Shown: positions 1 through 8,407, counted from the stretch's first letter. The stretch is DNA of 64,000 nucleotides from Pseudomonas sp. (GCF_002796985.1 NZ_PEKX01000002.1:62001-126000); one strand, 5' to 3'. Notes: generated by a model not told the origin, from the letters alone. Made by a program: numbers and translations.

Positions 1-581
1 AGCTCAAGGCCTGGGCATCGGGCTACGTTGGTGTGATCCGCGATTACATCCTGTTCGACTACATGCCCAGCGGCATGATGGGCCGCACCTCCCAGGCGCG
101 AAACATCGACGCGCGGATCATGGGTGGCGAGCTGGGCGCGGCCTACGCGCTGACCAGCAACTGGACTGCCGACGGCACCCTGGCCTACGCCTGGGGCAAG
201 AACACCACTGACGGCAGTGCGCTGCCGCAGATGCCGCCGCTGGAGGCGCGCTTCGGCCTCAGTTACGAGGAAGGTGACTGGAGCGCCGGTGGTCTCTGGC
301 GCGTGGTCGCGCACCAGGGCCGCATCGCGCAGAACCAGGGCAACGTGGTCGGCTACGACTTCGACGAAAGCCCCGGCTTCGCGGTGTTCTCGCTCAACGG
401 CGCGTACAAGCTGAGCAAAAACCTCAAGGTCAGCACCGGCGTCGACAACCTGTTCGACAAGGACTACGCCGAGCACCTGAACCTGGCAGGCAACGCCGGC
501 TTCGGCTACCCGGCCAACGACCCCGAATCGATCCACGAGCCGGGACGTACGTTCTGGACCAAAGTGGACTTCAGCTTCTAA
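1..581 (+). CDS. oprC: TonB-dependent copper receptor OprC, C-terminal part
   Basis: Partial gene: the frame is open from the window edge (first full codon at base 3) and ends with TAA at 579-581. About 192 residues of the C-terminal beta-barrel are visible. Alternating aromatic/polar strands, a final-strand motif GVDNLFDKDYAEHLN and the terminal Phe of WTKVDFSF are typical of TonB-dependent outer-membrane receptors. The end matches what I recall of P. aeruginosa OprC, a copper-binding porin-like receptor. The genes that follow (PepSY membrane protein, PCu(A)C chaperone) support copper as substrate. The plug domain and TonB box lie outside the window, so substrate is inferred from similarity and context. 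Confidence 0.85.
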   Translation, partial: LKAWASGYVGVIRDYILFDYMPSGMMGRTSQARNIDARIMGGELGAAYALTSNWTADGTLAYAWGKNTTDGSALPQMPPLEARFGLSYEEGDWSAGGLWRVVAHQGRIAQNQGNVVGYDFDESPGFAVFSLNGAYKLSKNLKVSTGVDNLFDKDYAEHLNLAGNAGFGYPANDPESIHEPGRTFWTKVDFSF

Positions 582-589
582 GCCCGACC

Positions 590-610
590 GGCCCCCGCTG
601 GTCGGGGGCC
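590..610 (+). terminator. Hairpin after oprC
   Basis: GGCCCCC and GGGGGCC form a 7-bp stem around a 7-nt loop, starting 9 nt after the oprC stop. There is only a weak T-rich tail (tcctt), and the next gene begins 24 nt later with a good Shine-Dalgarno. It may therefore reduce rather than stop transcription into the PepSY gene. Confidence 0.5.
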
Positions 611-633
611 TCCTTGCGTGAGGAGACCAACGA

Positions 634-2004
634 ATGCACAAGAAGACATTCGATTTCTACAACCTGGCCTGGCGCTGGCACTTCTATGCCGGGCTGTTCG
701 TTGCGCCGTTCATGATCCTGCTGTCGCTCACCGGGATCATCTACCTGTTCAAGCCGCAGCTCGACCCGCTGATGTACAGCGATCTGCTGCAGGTGAAGCC
801 GGGCGAAGTACGGCTGTCCGCCGACGAGCAACTGATGCACCTGCATCACCAGAACCCGCAGTTGCAGGTCAGCCAGTACCTGCCTGCGCCGACCGCTGAT
901 CGCAGCGCGCAGTTCGTTGCTCAATTGGATGGGCGCGAGGTGAACGCCTTCGTCGATCCCTACAGCGGCAAGCTGCTCGGTGTGCAGGATGCCAAGTCCA
1001 ACCTGCAGGCGATGGCCCGTGCGCTGCACGGCGAGTTGATGATCGGCACCGTGGGCGACCGGCTGATCGAGCTGGCCGCCGGCTGGGGCATCGTGCTGGT
1101 GGTTTCCGGCCTGTACCTGTGGTGGCCGCGCCAGCGCTCGCTGCGCGTGCTGCTCTGGCCGGACCTGTCGCGTCGCGGCCGCGCGCTGTGGCGCGAGGTG
1201 CACGTGGTGGTCGGCTTCTGGGGCTCGCTGCTGATGCTGTTCATGCTGCTCACCGGCATGACCTGGACCGGCTTCTGGGGCAAGACCTTCGCCGATGTGT
1301 GGAACCGCTTCCCGGCGCCCATGTGGAACGAGGTGCCGAAGTCGGACCTGGAGGCGCGCACGCTCAACGAGGCGCACCGCCAGACCATCCCCTGGGCGAT
1401 GGAAAACACCCCGATGCCGATGTCCGGCGGCGACCATGCCGAGCACATGGCCCACGGTTCCGGCGGCATGGCGATGCCGCAGATCAGCTTGCAGCAGGTG
1501 GTCGATGCCGCCGACCAGGCCGGTGTGACGCCGGGCTATGCCATTGCGATGCCCAAGGGCGAGGAGGGGGTATTCACCGTCTCGGTGTTCGCCGACGACT
1601 CGCGCAACGACGCCACCCTGCACATCGACCAATACACCGGCAAAGTGCTCGCCGACGTGCGCTGGAAGGACTACGGGCTGGTGGCCAAGGGCGTCGAATC
1701 CGGCGTGATGCTGCACGAAGGCAAGATGTTCGGCCTGTTCAACCAGCTGCTCATGCTCGCCGTCTGCCTGATGATCCTGCTCAGCGCGGTCAGCGGCCTG
1801 TGGATCTGGTGGAAGCGCCGCCCGCAGGGTCGCCTCGGTGTGCCGCCGATGCCCCACGCGCTGCCGGTGTGGAAGGGCGGGGTGGTGATCATGGTCATCC
1901 TCGGCGTCGCCTTCCCACTGGTGGGTGCGTCGCTGCTGCTGGTGTGGGGGCTGGACTGGGCGGTGCTGTCGCGGATCAAGCCGCGCAGCCCGGCCCTGGG
2001 TTGA
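634..2004 (+). CDS. PepSY-associated TM domain protein, copper-linked
   Basis: 456 aa integral membrane protein of the PepSY_TM family, often found next to TonB receptors for metals or siderophores. Hydrophobic segments lie near residues 14-38, 140-160, 192-214, 370-395 and 415-442, with periplasmic PepSY-like regions between them. A Met/His-rich stretch at about 256-286 (PMPMSGGDHAEHMAHGSGGM) looks like a copper-binding loop. The start ATG follows GAGGAGACC with good spacing. The gene sits 53 nt after oprC and before pcuC, so a role in inner-membrane copper handling or metal reduction is likely. The family is known, but the exact biochemical activity is not. Confidence 0.85.
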   Translation: MHKKTFDFYNLAWRWHFYAGLFVAPFMILLSLTGIIYLFKPQLDPLMYSDLLQVKPGEVRLSADEQLMHLHHQNPQLQVSQYLPAPTADRSAQFVAQLDGREVNAFVDPYSGKLLGVQDAKSNLQAMARALHGELMIGTVGDRLIELAAGWGIVLVVSGLYLWWPRQRSLRVLLWPDLSRRGRALWREVHVVVGFWGSLLMLFMLLTGMTWTGFWGKTFADVWNRFPAPMWNEVPKSDLEARTLNEAHRQTIPWAMENTPMPMSGGDHAEHMAHGSGGMAMPQISLQQVVDAADQAGVTPGYAIAMPKGEEGVFTVSVFADDSRNDATLHIDQYTGKVLADVRWKDYGLVAKGVESGVMLHEGKMFGLFNQLLMLAVCLMILLSAVSGLWIWWKRRPQGRLGVPPMPHALPVWKGGVVIMVILGVAFPLVGASLLLVWGLDWAVLSRIKPRSPALG

Positions 2005-2133
2005 TGTGCGCGTTGTTTTACCCTGACGCCTGCCGCGAGGCAGGCTATGCTGCGGCGCGATCGTTGCGCCCGCGGCCCGATGGATTCCCGCCGCTCTGGC
2101 GGACCTGATCACAAGCCAACTGGAGTCTCGAAC

Positions 2134-2622
2134 ATGCGTAAAACCCTGCTCGCTTTCGCTGTCCTGCTGGGCTTCTCCGGCGCCGCCATGGCCCACGAAT
2201 ACGAGGCTGGCAACCTGCACATCGACCACCCGTGGTCGCTGCTGCTGCCGGCCAACTCGGTGAACGGCGCCGCCTACTTCATCGTGCAGAACCACGGCAA
2301 GGAGGCGGACCGCCTGCTTGGCGCCGACACCGACCGCGCCGCCAGCGCCGAGGTCCACCAGCACATCGAGAAGGACGGCATGATGAAGATGGTGAAGGTC
2401 GAGGGCGTGGACATTCCCGCCGGCGGCAAGATCGTCTTCGCGCCCGGCCAGTATCACCTGATGCTGTTCGGCCTGAAGAAGCCCCTCACCGACGGCGAGC
2501 GCTTCCCGCTGACCCTGCACTTCCAGAAGGCCGGTGATGTGAAGGTCGAGGTCGCGGTGCAGAAAGATGCACCGAAGGGCACGGACATGGGCCACGACAT
2601 GCACGGCATGAAGATGAACTGA
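2134..2622 (+). CDS. PCu(A)C-type periplasmic copper chaperone
   Basis: 162 aa with a clear signal peptide (MRKTLLAFAVLLGFSGAAMA, cleavage before HEYE). The mature protein is a PCu(A)C domain: the conserved His and Met ligands appear in EVHQHIEKDGMMKM and, later, in YHLMLFGLKKPL. A Met/His tail (MGHDMHGMKMN) adds possible Cu sites. Family members carry Cu(I) in the periplasm, in several bacteria to cytochrome oxidase CuA/CuB sites. The stop overlaps the next start (TGATG), so it is co-transcribed with the acetyltransferase. Copper ligation is inferred from family motifs. Confidence 0.9.
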   Translation: MRKTLLAFAVLLGFSGAAMAHEYEAGNLHIDHPWSLLLPANSVNGAAYFIVQNHGKEADRLLGADTDRAASAEVHQHIEKDGMMKMVKVEGVDIPAGGKIVFAPGQYHLMLFGLKKPLTDGERFPLTLHFQKAGDVKVEVAVQKDAPKGTDMGHDMHGMKMN

Positions 2623-3164
2623 TGAGCGACCGGCTCCTGCGCCCGTTGGTGTGGGCGCAAGACGGCGAGTGGCTGCTGGGTTTCGACGGCAGCTACTCGA
2701 GCGACTCGATCCTGCGGATCGAGAGCGCCGCTGATGGTTTCATCCTGCGCGAGGAGCGTCTGGCCGAGACGCAGACCAAGCGCTATCCCTTCGCCGACCT
2801 GAAGGATGACGTCACGGCGGCCGACTGGACCGCTGTGGTCGTCGACGAGGAAGGCGAGCGCCTGGGCTTCGCCATCGCCCGCTACGAAATCTGGAACCGC
2901 CGTGCGGTGCTGGACGACCTGTTCGTCCTCGCCGATGCGCGCGGGCAGGGCGTTGGCCGGCAATTGCTGGAAGGCTGCGTGGACTGGGCGCGCGGAACCG
3001 AGGCGCGCCACCTGTGGCTGGAAACCCAGAACCTCAACCTGCCGGCGGTGGGCTTCTACCGCTCCCGTGGCTTCGCGCTCAGCGGACTGTCCACCGACCT
3101 CTACGATCCGGCGCAGGTGCTGCCCGGGGAGATGGCGCTGTACTTCAGTTACCCGCTGGCCTGA
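2622..3164 (+). CDS. GNAT N-acetyltransferase, streptothricin-acetyltransferase-like
   Basis: 180 aa. A single GNAT domain occupies residues ~60-180. The acetyl-CoA loop is RGQGVGRQLL (~105-115), followed by LWLETQNLNLPAVGFYRSRGF, a pattern shared with Sat-type streptothricin acetyltransferases and RimI-like enzymes. The start overlaps the pcuC stop by one base (TGATG), so the two are translationally coupled. The substrate cannot be read from the sequence; resistance to streptothricin is only one possibility. The 3' end overlaps by 20 nt the convergent DUF2809 gene. Confidence 0.85.
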   Translation: MSDRLLRPLVWAQDGEWLLGFDGSYSSDSILRIESAADGFILREERLAETQTKRYPFADLKDDVTAADWTAVVVDEEGERLGFAIARYEIWNRRAVLDDLFVLADARGQGVGRQLLEGCVDWARGTEARHLWLETQNLNLPAVGFYRSRGFALSGLSTDLYDPAQVLPGEMALYFSYPLA

Positions 3165-3480
3165 GGGCCAGGCGCGTCTGCCGCGCCGCGAGGATCACCA
3201 CGAAACCGATGCAGTAGGCCAGCACGTCCAGCCAATCCGGCGTGGCGCCCAGCACGATGCGCAGGGCGCGGTTGCCGATCTGCCAGTGCAGCGTTGCGGC
3301 GAGGAACTGGCCGAATTCGATCAGCAGTCCGCCGACCAACGCCGCGCCGGCCAGCCAGGGCATAGGCGCATCCAGCACGGCGCGCAGCAGGCAGTACAGC
3401 CAGATGACCGCCAGCACGTCACCGCCGAAACCGCGCAGCCAGCCGAGGCTCGCCCCGGCCGTGGCCAGCCAGACGAGCAC
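3145..3480 (-). CDS. DUF2809 family membrane protein
   Basis: 111 aa from the first GTG (3480). Hydrophobic throughout, with four predicted TM segments. The family pattern is present: RGFGGDVLAVIWLYCLLRA, then GLLIEFGQFLAATLHWQ, then LGATPDWLDVLAYCIGF. The reading frame stays open upstream of 3480 and encodes another plausible N-terminal piece (about IRFDGRSALFALLWLAV) typical of the family. That extension contains no ATG or GTG, only CTG (3537) or ATT (3528), so the true start may be non-canonical. It lies directly downstream of the M23 peptidase gene. Function is unknown. Confidence 0.75.
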   Translation of the reverse strand: MLVWLATAGASLGWLRGFGGDVLAVIWLYCLLRAVLDAPMPWLAGAALVGGLLIEFGQFLAATLHWQIGNRALRIVLGATPDWLDVLAYCIGFVVILAARQTRLALRPAGN

Positions 3481-3533
3481 GGCGAGCCAGAGCAGGGCGA
3501 AGAGCGCGCTGCGTCCATCGAAACGAATGCGGA

Positions 3534-4370
3534 TCAGGGCTTGAACACGCCGATGAAGATCGCCGGGTCGACGCGGGCGTCGTTCAGGCTGACGTTCCAG
3601 TGCATGTGCGGCCCGGTGGCGCGGCCGGTGGCACCGACACGGCCAACGACGCCGCCGCGCGGGAGTTGATCGCCCAGTTTCACATCGATCTTCGACATGT
3701 GGCAGAACATGCTGATGAAGCCCTGGCCGTGGTCGACGAACACAGTGTTGCCGTTGAAGAAGTAGTTGCCGATCAGGATCACCTTGCCGGCGGCCGGTGT
3801 CTTGATCGGGGTGCCGGCCGGCACGGCGAAGTCCAGTCCGGAGTGCGGGTTGCGCTCCTCGCCGTTGAAGAAACGACGCAGGCCGAAGGGGCTGGAGAGC
3901 GGACCGTTGACCGGCTTGTCCAGCACCAGGTTGCTCGGCGTGCCGGGGCTGAAGCTGCGGTAGGCGGCGGTCTGCTCGGCCAGCTCGCGGTTGATGCGCT
4001 TGAGGTCCTCGGGCAGCGGGTTCACCTGGCGGGTGTTCTTCAGGGTGATGCGCTGCTCTTTATAGTGCTTGTTGCCCACGCTGAAGCCGAGGTTGCGGCT
4101 GGCGCCGGCCTGCTTCACGACGATCTGCTGGCTGCCGGCCTTGGCGGTCAGCGGAATGCCGACGATGGCGATCCAGTCGCGGCCCTCCTCGCGCACCACC
4201 AGCACCGGTTTGCCCTGGTAGGTGGCGGTCGGCACGGCGGCATCCTGGCCCAGTTGGACGACAGCGACGCCGCCGGGCACCGGCTTGTTCAGCGTGCGGC
4301 TGATGAAGCCTTCGGCGTGGGCGGACAAGGTGAAAAGGGTGGCGATGAGCAGGCAGCAGAGTCGGAACAT
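3534..4370 (-). CDS. M23 family peptidoglycan metallopeptidase
   Basis: 278 aa with a signal peptide (MFRLCCLLIATLFTLSAHA). The C-terminal half is a LytM/M23 domain: the zinc ligands are in NPHSGLDFAVPAGTP (H-x3-D) and GPHMHWNV (H-x-H), and the fold motif FVDHGQGFISMFCHMSKI is present. The N-terminal half resembles the non-catalytic domain of homologous Pseudomonas M23 proteins (PA3787-like). It probably cleaves peptide cross-links in periplasmic peptidoglycan. Its TGA lies inside the possible 5' extension of the DUF2809 gene, so the two genes overlap if that extension is used. Confidence 0.92.
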   Translation of the reverse strand: MFRLCCLLIATLFTLSAHAEGFISRTLNKPVPGGVAVVQLGQDAAVPTATYQGKPVLVVREEGRDWIAIVGIPLTAKAGSQQIVVKQAGASRNLGFSVGNKHYKEQRITLKNTRQVNPLPEDLKRINRELAEQTAAYRSFSPGTPSNLVLDKPVNGPLSSPFGLRRFFNGEERNPHSGLDFAVPAGTPIKTPAAGKVILIGNYFFNGNTVFVDHGQGFISMFCHMSKIDVKLGDQLPRGGVVGRVGATGRATGPHMHWNVSLNDARVDPAIFIGVFKP

Positions 4371-4478
4371 TGCGCTATCCGTGGACGTGTCGGCGGATGA
4401 AGCGGGCAGTCTACACGGGCCGCTTCGGCGGGCGCGGCGATTTCGTCGAAAGCGGAACGTCTTGGCGGGTAGCTGTTC

Positions 4479-4545
4479 GTAGGAGCGAGCTTGCTCGCGA
4501 ACCAGCCACTGCGGCGGGGCCGTTCGCGAGCAAGCTCGCTCCTAC
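4479..4545. repeat. REP pair (GTAGGAGCGAGC type)
   Basis: Two imperfect copies of a short palindrome in inverted orientation: GTAGGAGCGAGC...GCGAAC, a 20-nt spacer, then GTTCGCG...GCTCCTAC. The same unit recurs at 22382, 24615, 35317, 37316 and 62626. It is a typical pseudomonad REP/BIME between two genes transcribed the same way. Confidence 0.9.
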
Positions 4546-4565
4546 AATTGCCAGATGCTTCCGCG

Positions 4566-5321
4566 CTATCGGCGCAGCCCTTCGAGCTGCTGGCGCCACA
4601 GCTGTTCCAGCGATAGCACCTGTGCTGGGCCATAGATGGCGTGGGGCTTGCCCAGGTGCGCAGCCCACAGCTGGTCGCCGTAGTCGTAGTGCCACCACTC
4701 GCTGGAGAGGTTGCTGAAGCCTGCCGCCGTCATGGCGTTGAACAGCTTCCGGCGGTTGTCGCGCGCACGTCGCTGAGCTTCGTCCGGCGCGGCGATCTCT
4801 TCGTAATGGCGGGTGTAGGAGCGCGGCGTCGCCTCGTCGAACAGGCTGCCCATGTCCAGCCAGCGGCCTTCGCGGTCGCACAGGGTCAGGTCGATGGCAC
4901 CACCGGTGAGGTGCGGGCTGGGAGACTCGGCACGGGTGCTGGGCGGCGCAACGAACTCACGGGTGCGCCGGGTCAGCTCGCGCGGATCGGCGTCCGGCTC
5001 ATGCTGGCGGAGGATGTCGTAGAGCGTGTCGTACAGGTGCTGCTGAACGGCGAAGGGCCGCCAGGCATCGAGGATCACCAGGCGGATGCCGTCGGGCAGC
5101 AGACTGGCGGCGTGCAGCAGGCGCTCGAAGACTTCCGTGCGCGCATAGCATTCCGGCTGCGCGTTGGGCACACCCAGGCGGTGATACGCCGGCCACACCG
5201 TGAAACCGGTGGCGATGCCCAGGGCCTGCAGCGGCTGGTCGCATTCGATGATCGGTACGCGGAAGGCCTCGGCCCAATCGGGATCGGGTTGCGGCAGGAT
5301 CGGCGCGAGCAGGTCGGTCAT
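4566..5321 (-). CDS. M15 family D-Ala-D-Ala dipeptidase (VanX-like)
   Basis: 251 aa. M15D zinc peptidase: SPHLTGGAIDLTL gives the SxHxxGxAxD zinc site and SEWWHYDYGDQ gives the catalytic Glu with the third His ligand. The motif LVILDAWRPFAVQQ is the conserved Arg region of VanX. It hydrolyses D-Ala-D-Ala-type dipeptides, probably for cell-wall recycling, since no van genes surround it. No signal peptide, so cytoplasmic. The ATG at 5321 is preferred to an in-frame TTG at 5327; it begins 6 nt after the xseA stop, so the two form an operon. Confidence 0.9.
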   Translation of the reverse strand: MTDLLAPILPQPDPDWAEAFRVPIIECDQPLQALGIATGFTVWPAYHRLGVPNAQPECYARTEVFERLLHAASLLPDGIRLVILDAWRPFAVQQHLYDTLYDILRQHEPDADPRELTRRTREFVAPPSTRAESPSPHLTGGAIDLTLCDREGRWLDMGSLFDEATPRSYTRHYEEIAAPDEAQRRARDNRRKLFNAMTAAGFSNLSSEWWHYDYGDQLWAAHLGKPHAIYGPAQVLSLEQLWRQQLEGLRR

Positions 5322-5327
5322 TGGCAA

Positions 5328-6707
5328 TCAGTCCAGCAGGGAGAGGGTAACGGGCGCCTGGTGGTTGTCCTCCACCCGCACCTCCAGCTCGCCGTCGCCC
5401 AGTTTGGCCTTGAGGCGCTGGCCGTTCGTCGTCTGCGCGGCGCTGCGGATCGCCTGGCCCTTGTCGTCCAGCAGGATGCTGTAGCCACGGCCGAGGGTCG
5501 CCAGCGGGCTGACGATGTGCAGCGTCTGCATCAGGCTGTCGAGGCGCTGGCGCTGTTCGCGCAGGATCGCCTGGGTGGCGCGCGGCAGGCGGGCGCTGAG
5601 GTTGTCCAGGCGCTGGCGCAGCAGGGCGAGGTTACGGCCAGGGTGTTGCGCGGCCAGGCGGGTGTCCAGCCGCGCGACGCGCTCGTGGCGAATCTGCAGC
5701 TGGCGCTCGAAGGCGCGGCGCAGGCGCATGTCCAGGTCGTCCAGGCGCTGGGACTGCTGGCGCAGGCGCTCGCCGGGGTGGCGCAGGCGGCGGGCGGTGC
5801 CTTCCAGGCGCAGGCGCTCGCGGGTCAGGCGGTCCTGGATGCGCAGGATCAGCCGGCGGCGCAGGCCGTCCAGGCGCTGCTGCAGGTCACCGCTGTGAGG
5901 CGCGAGCAGTTCGGCGGCAGCTGACGGAGTGGGCGCGCGCACGTCGGCGACGAAATCGCTGATGGATACGTCCGTTTCATGGCCGACGGCACTGACGATG
6001 GGCGTCACGCAGGCGGCGATGGCGCGGGCTACGGGCTCCTCGTTGAAGCACCAGAGGTCTTCCAGCGAGCCACCGCCACGGGCCAGGATCAGCGCGTCGA
6101 AACCCTGGGCGTCGGCCAGCTTCAGCGCGCGGACGATCTGCCCGATGGCCTCGCGGCCCTGCACGGCGGTAGGGATCAGGGTCAGTTCGACCTGCGGCGC
6201 GCGGCGGCGGAACACGCTGATGATGTCGCGGATCACCGCGCCGGTAGGCGAGCTGACGATGCCGATACGGCGCGGATGCGCGGGCAGCTCCTGCTTGCGT
6301 TCGGCGGCGAACAGACCCTCGGCGGCGAGCTTTTCCTTGAGTGCCTCGAAGGCCAGGCGCAGGGCGCCGTCACCGGCCGGCTCGACGGTATCGGCGATCA
6401 GTTGGTAGTCGCCGCGCCCTTCAAACAGCGAAATCTTGCCGCGAACCCGCACGGCGAGGCCGTCGCGCAGGGCCTGGCGCACGCGCAGGGCGTTCTGCCG
6501 GAACAGCGCGCAGCGCACCTGGGCGTTGCTGTCCTTCAGGGTGAAATACAGGTGGCCGGATGCGGGGCGCGCGAGGTTGGAGATCTCGCCCTCGACCCAG
6601 ACCTGCGGGAACACGTCCTCCAGCAGGTGGCGGGCGCGTTGGTTGAGTTGGCTGACGGTCAGAACCTCGCGGTCGAGGCCCAGCCGTTGGAAGGGATCTT
6701 TCTGCAT
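5328..6707 (-). CDS. xseA: Exodeoxyribonuclease VII large subunit
   Basis: 459 aa, the expected length. The N-terminal OB-fold (~1-100) contains LTVSQLNQRARHLLED and WVEGEISNLARPASGHLYF. The catalytic domain has GIVSSPTGAVIRDI, LILARGGGSLEDLW and VSAVGHETDVSISDFVADVRAPTPSAAAE in separate blocks, all XseA hallmarks. A long Arg/Leu-rich coiled coil (~290-420) and a C-terminal segment follow. It degrades single-stranded DNA to oligonucleotides together with XseB, which is not in the window. The start MQKDPF at 6707 fits homologues better than upstream codons. Confidence 0.97.
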   Translation of the reverse strand: MQKDPFQRLGLDREVLTVSQLNQRARHLLEDVFPQVWVEGEISNLARPASGHLYFTLKDSNAQVRCALFRQNALRVRQALRDGLAVRVRGKISLFEGRGDYQLIADTVEPAGDGALRLAFEALKEKLAAEGLFAAERKQELPAHPRRIGIVSSPTGAVIRDIISVFRRRAPQVELTLIPTAVQGREAIGQIVRALKLADAQGFDALILARGGGSLEDLWCFNEEPVARAIAACVTPIVSAVGHETDVSISDFVADVRAPTPSAAAELLAPHSGDLQQRLDGLRRRLILRIQDRLTRERLRLEGTARRLRHPGERLRQQSQRLDDLDMRLRRAFERQLQIRHERVARLDTRLAAQHPGRNLALLRQRLDNLSARLPRATQAILREQRQRLDSLMQTLHIVSPLATLGRGYSILLDDKGQAIRSAAQTTNGQRLKAKLGDGELEVRVEDNHQAPVTLSLLD

Positions 6708-6788
6708 GGCGAAGGATGATAAGCGTGCCCGCGGACAGGGGCCAGCGCGCAAGGTCGACAAAGCCTTCATTCAGATCGTCCGGTTGCG

Positions 6789-6818
6789 TTGAGCCCGACC
6801 CCCTGACTGAGATATAAT
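6789..6818 (+). promoter_or_regulatory. Sigma70-type promoter for guaB
   Basis: A perfect -10 TATAAT (6813-6818) lies 18 nt after TTGAGC (6789-6794; four of six match TTGACA). The expected start is near 6825, about 30 nt before the guaB ATG. Confidence 0.7.
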
Positions 6819-6855
6819 GCCGCGCTTCCATTTTTCCCGATCGGGAGCCCCCGCC

Positions 6856-8325
6856 ATGCTGCGCATCAGCCAAGAAGCCCTCACTTTCGACGACGTCCTC
6901 CTGATCCCAGGTTATTCGGAAGTCCTGCCCAAGGACGTGAGTCTCAAGACTCGCCTGACCCGGGGCATCGAACTGAACATCCCGCTGGTGTCCGCCGCGA
7001 TGGATACCGTGACCGAAGCCCGCCTGGCCATCGCCATGGCGCAGGAAGGCGGCATCGGCATCATCCACAAGAACATGAGCATCGAGCAGCAGGCCGCCGA
7101 GGTCCGCAAGGTCAAGAAGCACGAGACAGCCATCGTTCGCGATCCGGTCACCGTGACCCCCTCGACCAAGATCATCGAGCTGCTGCAGATCGCCCGCGAA
7201 TATGGTTTCTCCGGTTTCCCGGTGGTGGAAGAGGGTGAGCTGGTCGGTATCGTCACCGGCCGCGACCTGCGCGTGAAGCCGAACGTCGGCGACAGCGTCT
7301 TCGCGATCATGACCCCGAAGGACAAGCTGGTCACCGCCCGCGAAGGCACCGCCCTGGAAGAGATCAAGGCTGCCCTCTACGAAAACCGCATCGAGAAGAT
7401 GCTGGTGGTCGATGACAAGTTCCGCCTGACCGGGCTGGTGACCTTCCGCGACATCGAGAAGGCCAAGACCTACCCGCTGGCTTCCAAGGACGACGAAGGC
7501 CGCCTGCGCGTCGGCGCAGCCGTCGGTACCGGCGCTGACACCGGCGAGCGTGTTTCCGCCCTGGTCGCCGCTGGCGTTGACGTGGTTGTCGTCGACACCG
7601 CCCACGGCCACTCCAAAGGCGTGATCGACCGCGTGCGCTGGGTGAAGGAAACCTTCCCGCAGGTCCAGGTCATCGGCGGCAACATCGCCACCGGCGAAGC
7701 GGCCAAGGCACTGGCTGACGCTGGCGCCGACGCCGTCAAGGTCGGCATCGGTCCGGGCTCCATCTGCACCACCCGTATCGTCGCTGGCGTCGGCGTGCCG
7801 CAGATCTCCGCCATCGCCAACGTCGCCGCTGCCCTCGAAGGCACCGGCGTTCCGCTGATCGCCGACGGCGGCATCCGCTTCTCCGGCGACCTGGCCAAGG
7901 CCATGGTGGCGGGCGCGTACTGCGTGATGATGGGTTCGATGTTCGCCGGTACCGAAGAGGCACCGGGCGAGATCGAGCTGTTCCAGGGCCGCTCCTACAA
8001 GTCCTACCGTGGCATGGGTTCGCTGGGTGCCATGGCTGGCTCCACCGGTTCCTCCGACCGCTACTTCCAGGACGCCTCCGCCGGCGCCGAGAAGCTGGTG
8101 CCCGAAGGCATCGAAGGTCGCGTGCCCTATAAAGGTCAACTGACCGCCATCGTCCACCAACTGATGGGTGGCCTGCGCGCCGCCATGGGCTACACCGGCA
8201 GTGGCGATATCCAGGACATGCGCACCAAGCCGCAGTTCGTGCGTATCACCGGCGCCGGCATGGCCGAGTCCCACGTCCACGATGTGCAGATCACCAAGGA
8301 AGCCCCGAACTACCGCGTAGGTTGA
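6856..8325 (+). CDS. guaB: IMP dehydrogenase
   Basis: 489 aa. Converts IMP to XMP with NAD+, the first committed step of GMP synthesis. The barrel is interrupted by two CBS domains (~95-205). The catalytic loop GPGSICTTRIV carries the active-site Cys, and FSGDLAKAMVAGA and SYRGMGSLGAM are the phosphate and flap regions. The ATG at 6856 gives MLRISQEALTFDDVLL, the usual N-terminus; an in-frame ATG at 6817 overlaps the promoter and is unlikely. guaA follows after 82 nt with a hairpin in between. Confidence 0.98.
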   Translation: MLRISQEALTFDDVLLIPGYSEVLPKDVSLKTRLTRGIELNIPLVSAAMDTVTEARLAIAMAQEGGIGIIHKNMSIEQQAAEVRKVKKHETAIVRDPVTVTPSTKIIELLQIAREYGFSGFPVVEEGELVGIVTGRDLRVKPNVGDSVFAIMTPKDKLVTAREGTALEEIKAALYENRIEKMLVVDDKFRLTGLVTFRDIEKAKTYPLASKDDEGRLRVGAAVGTGADTGERVSALVAAGVDVVVVDTAHGHSKGVIDRVRWVKETFPQVQVIGGNIATGEAAKALADAGADAVKVGIGPGSICTTRIVAGVGVPQISAIANVAAALEGTGVPLIADGGIRFSGDLAKAMVAGAYCVMMGSMFAGTEEAPGEIELFQGRSYKSYRGMGSLGAMAGSTGSSDRYFQDASAGAEKLVPEGIEGRVPYKGQLTAIVHQLMGGLRAAMGYTGSGDIQDMRTKPQFVRITGAGMAESHVHDVQITKEAPNYRVG

Positions 8326-8347
8326 GGGTTCCACGGTAAATGAGTCG

Positions 8348-8378
8348 GACACGGGGCTGGTTGATACAGCCCCGTGTC
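8348..8378 (+). terminator. Hairpin between guaB and guaA, possible attenuator
   Basis: An 11-bp perfect stem (GACACGGGGCT / AGCCCCGTGTC) with a 9-nt loop, followed by gtttaag. It looks like a partial Rho-independent terminator between two genes of one pathway, so it could set the guaB:guaA ratio or stabilise guaB mRNA. The T-tract is short. Confidence 0.65.
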
Positions 8379-8407
8379 GTTTAAGAATTTCGCTACGAGA
8401 GATGGCC

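Noticed and set aside
4566..5321. Vancomycin-resistance gene vanX
   Set aside because: The M15 motifs are there but no vanH/vanA or regulator genes; Gram-negative chromosomal homologues serve dipeptide recycling.
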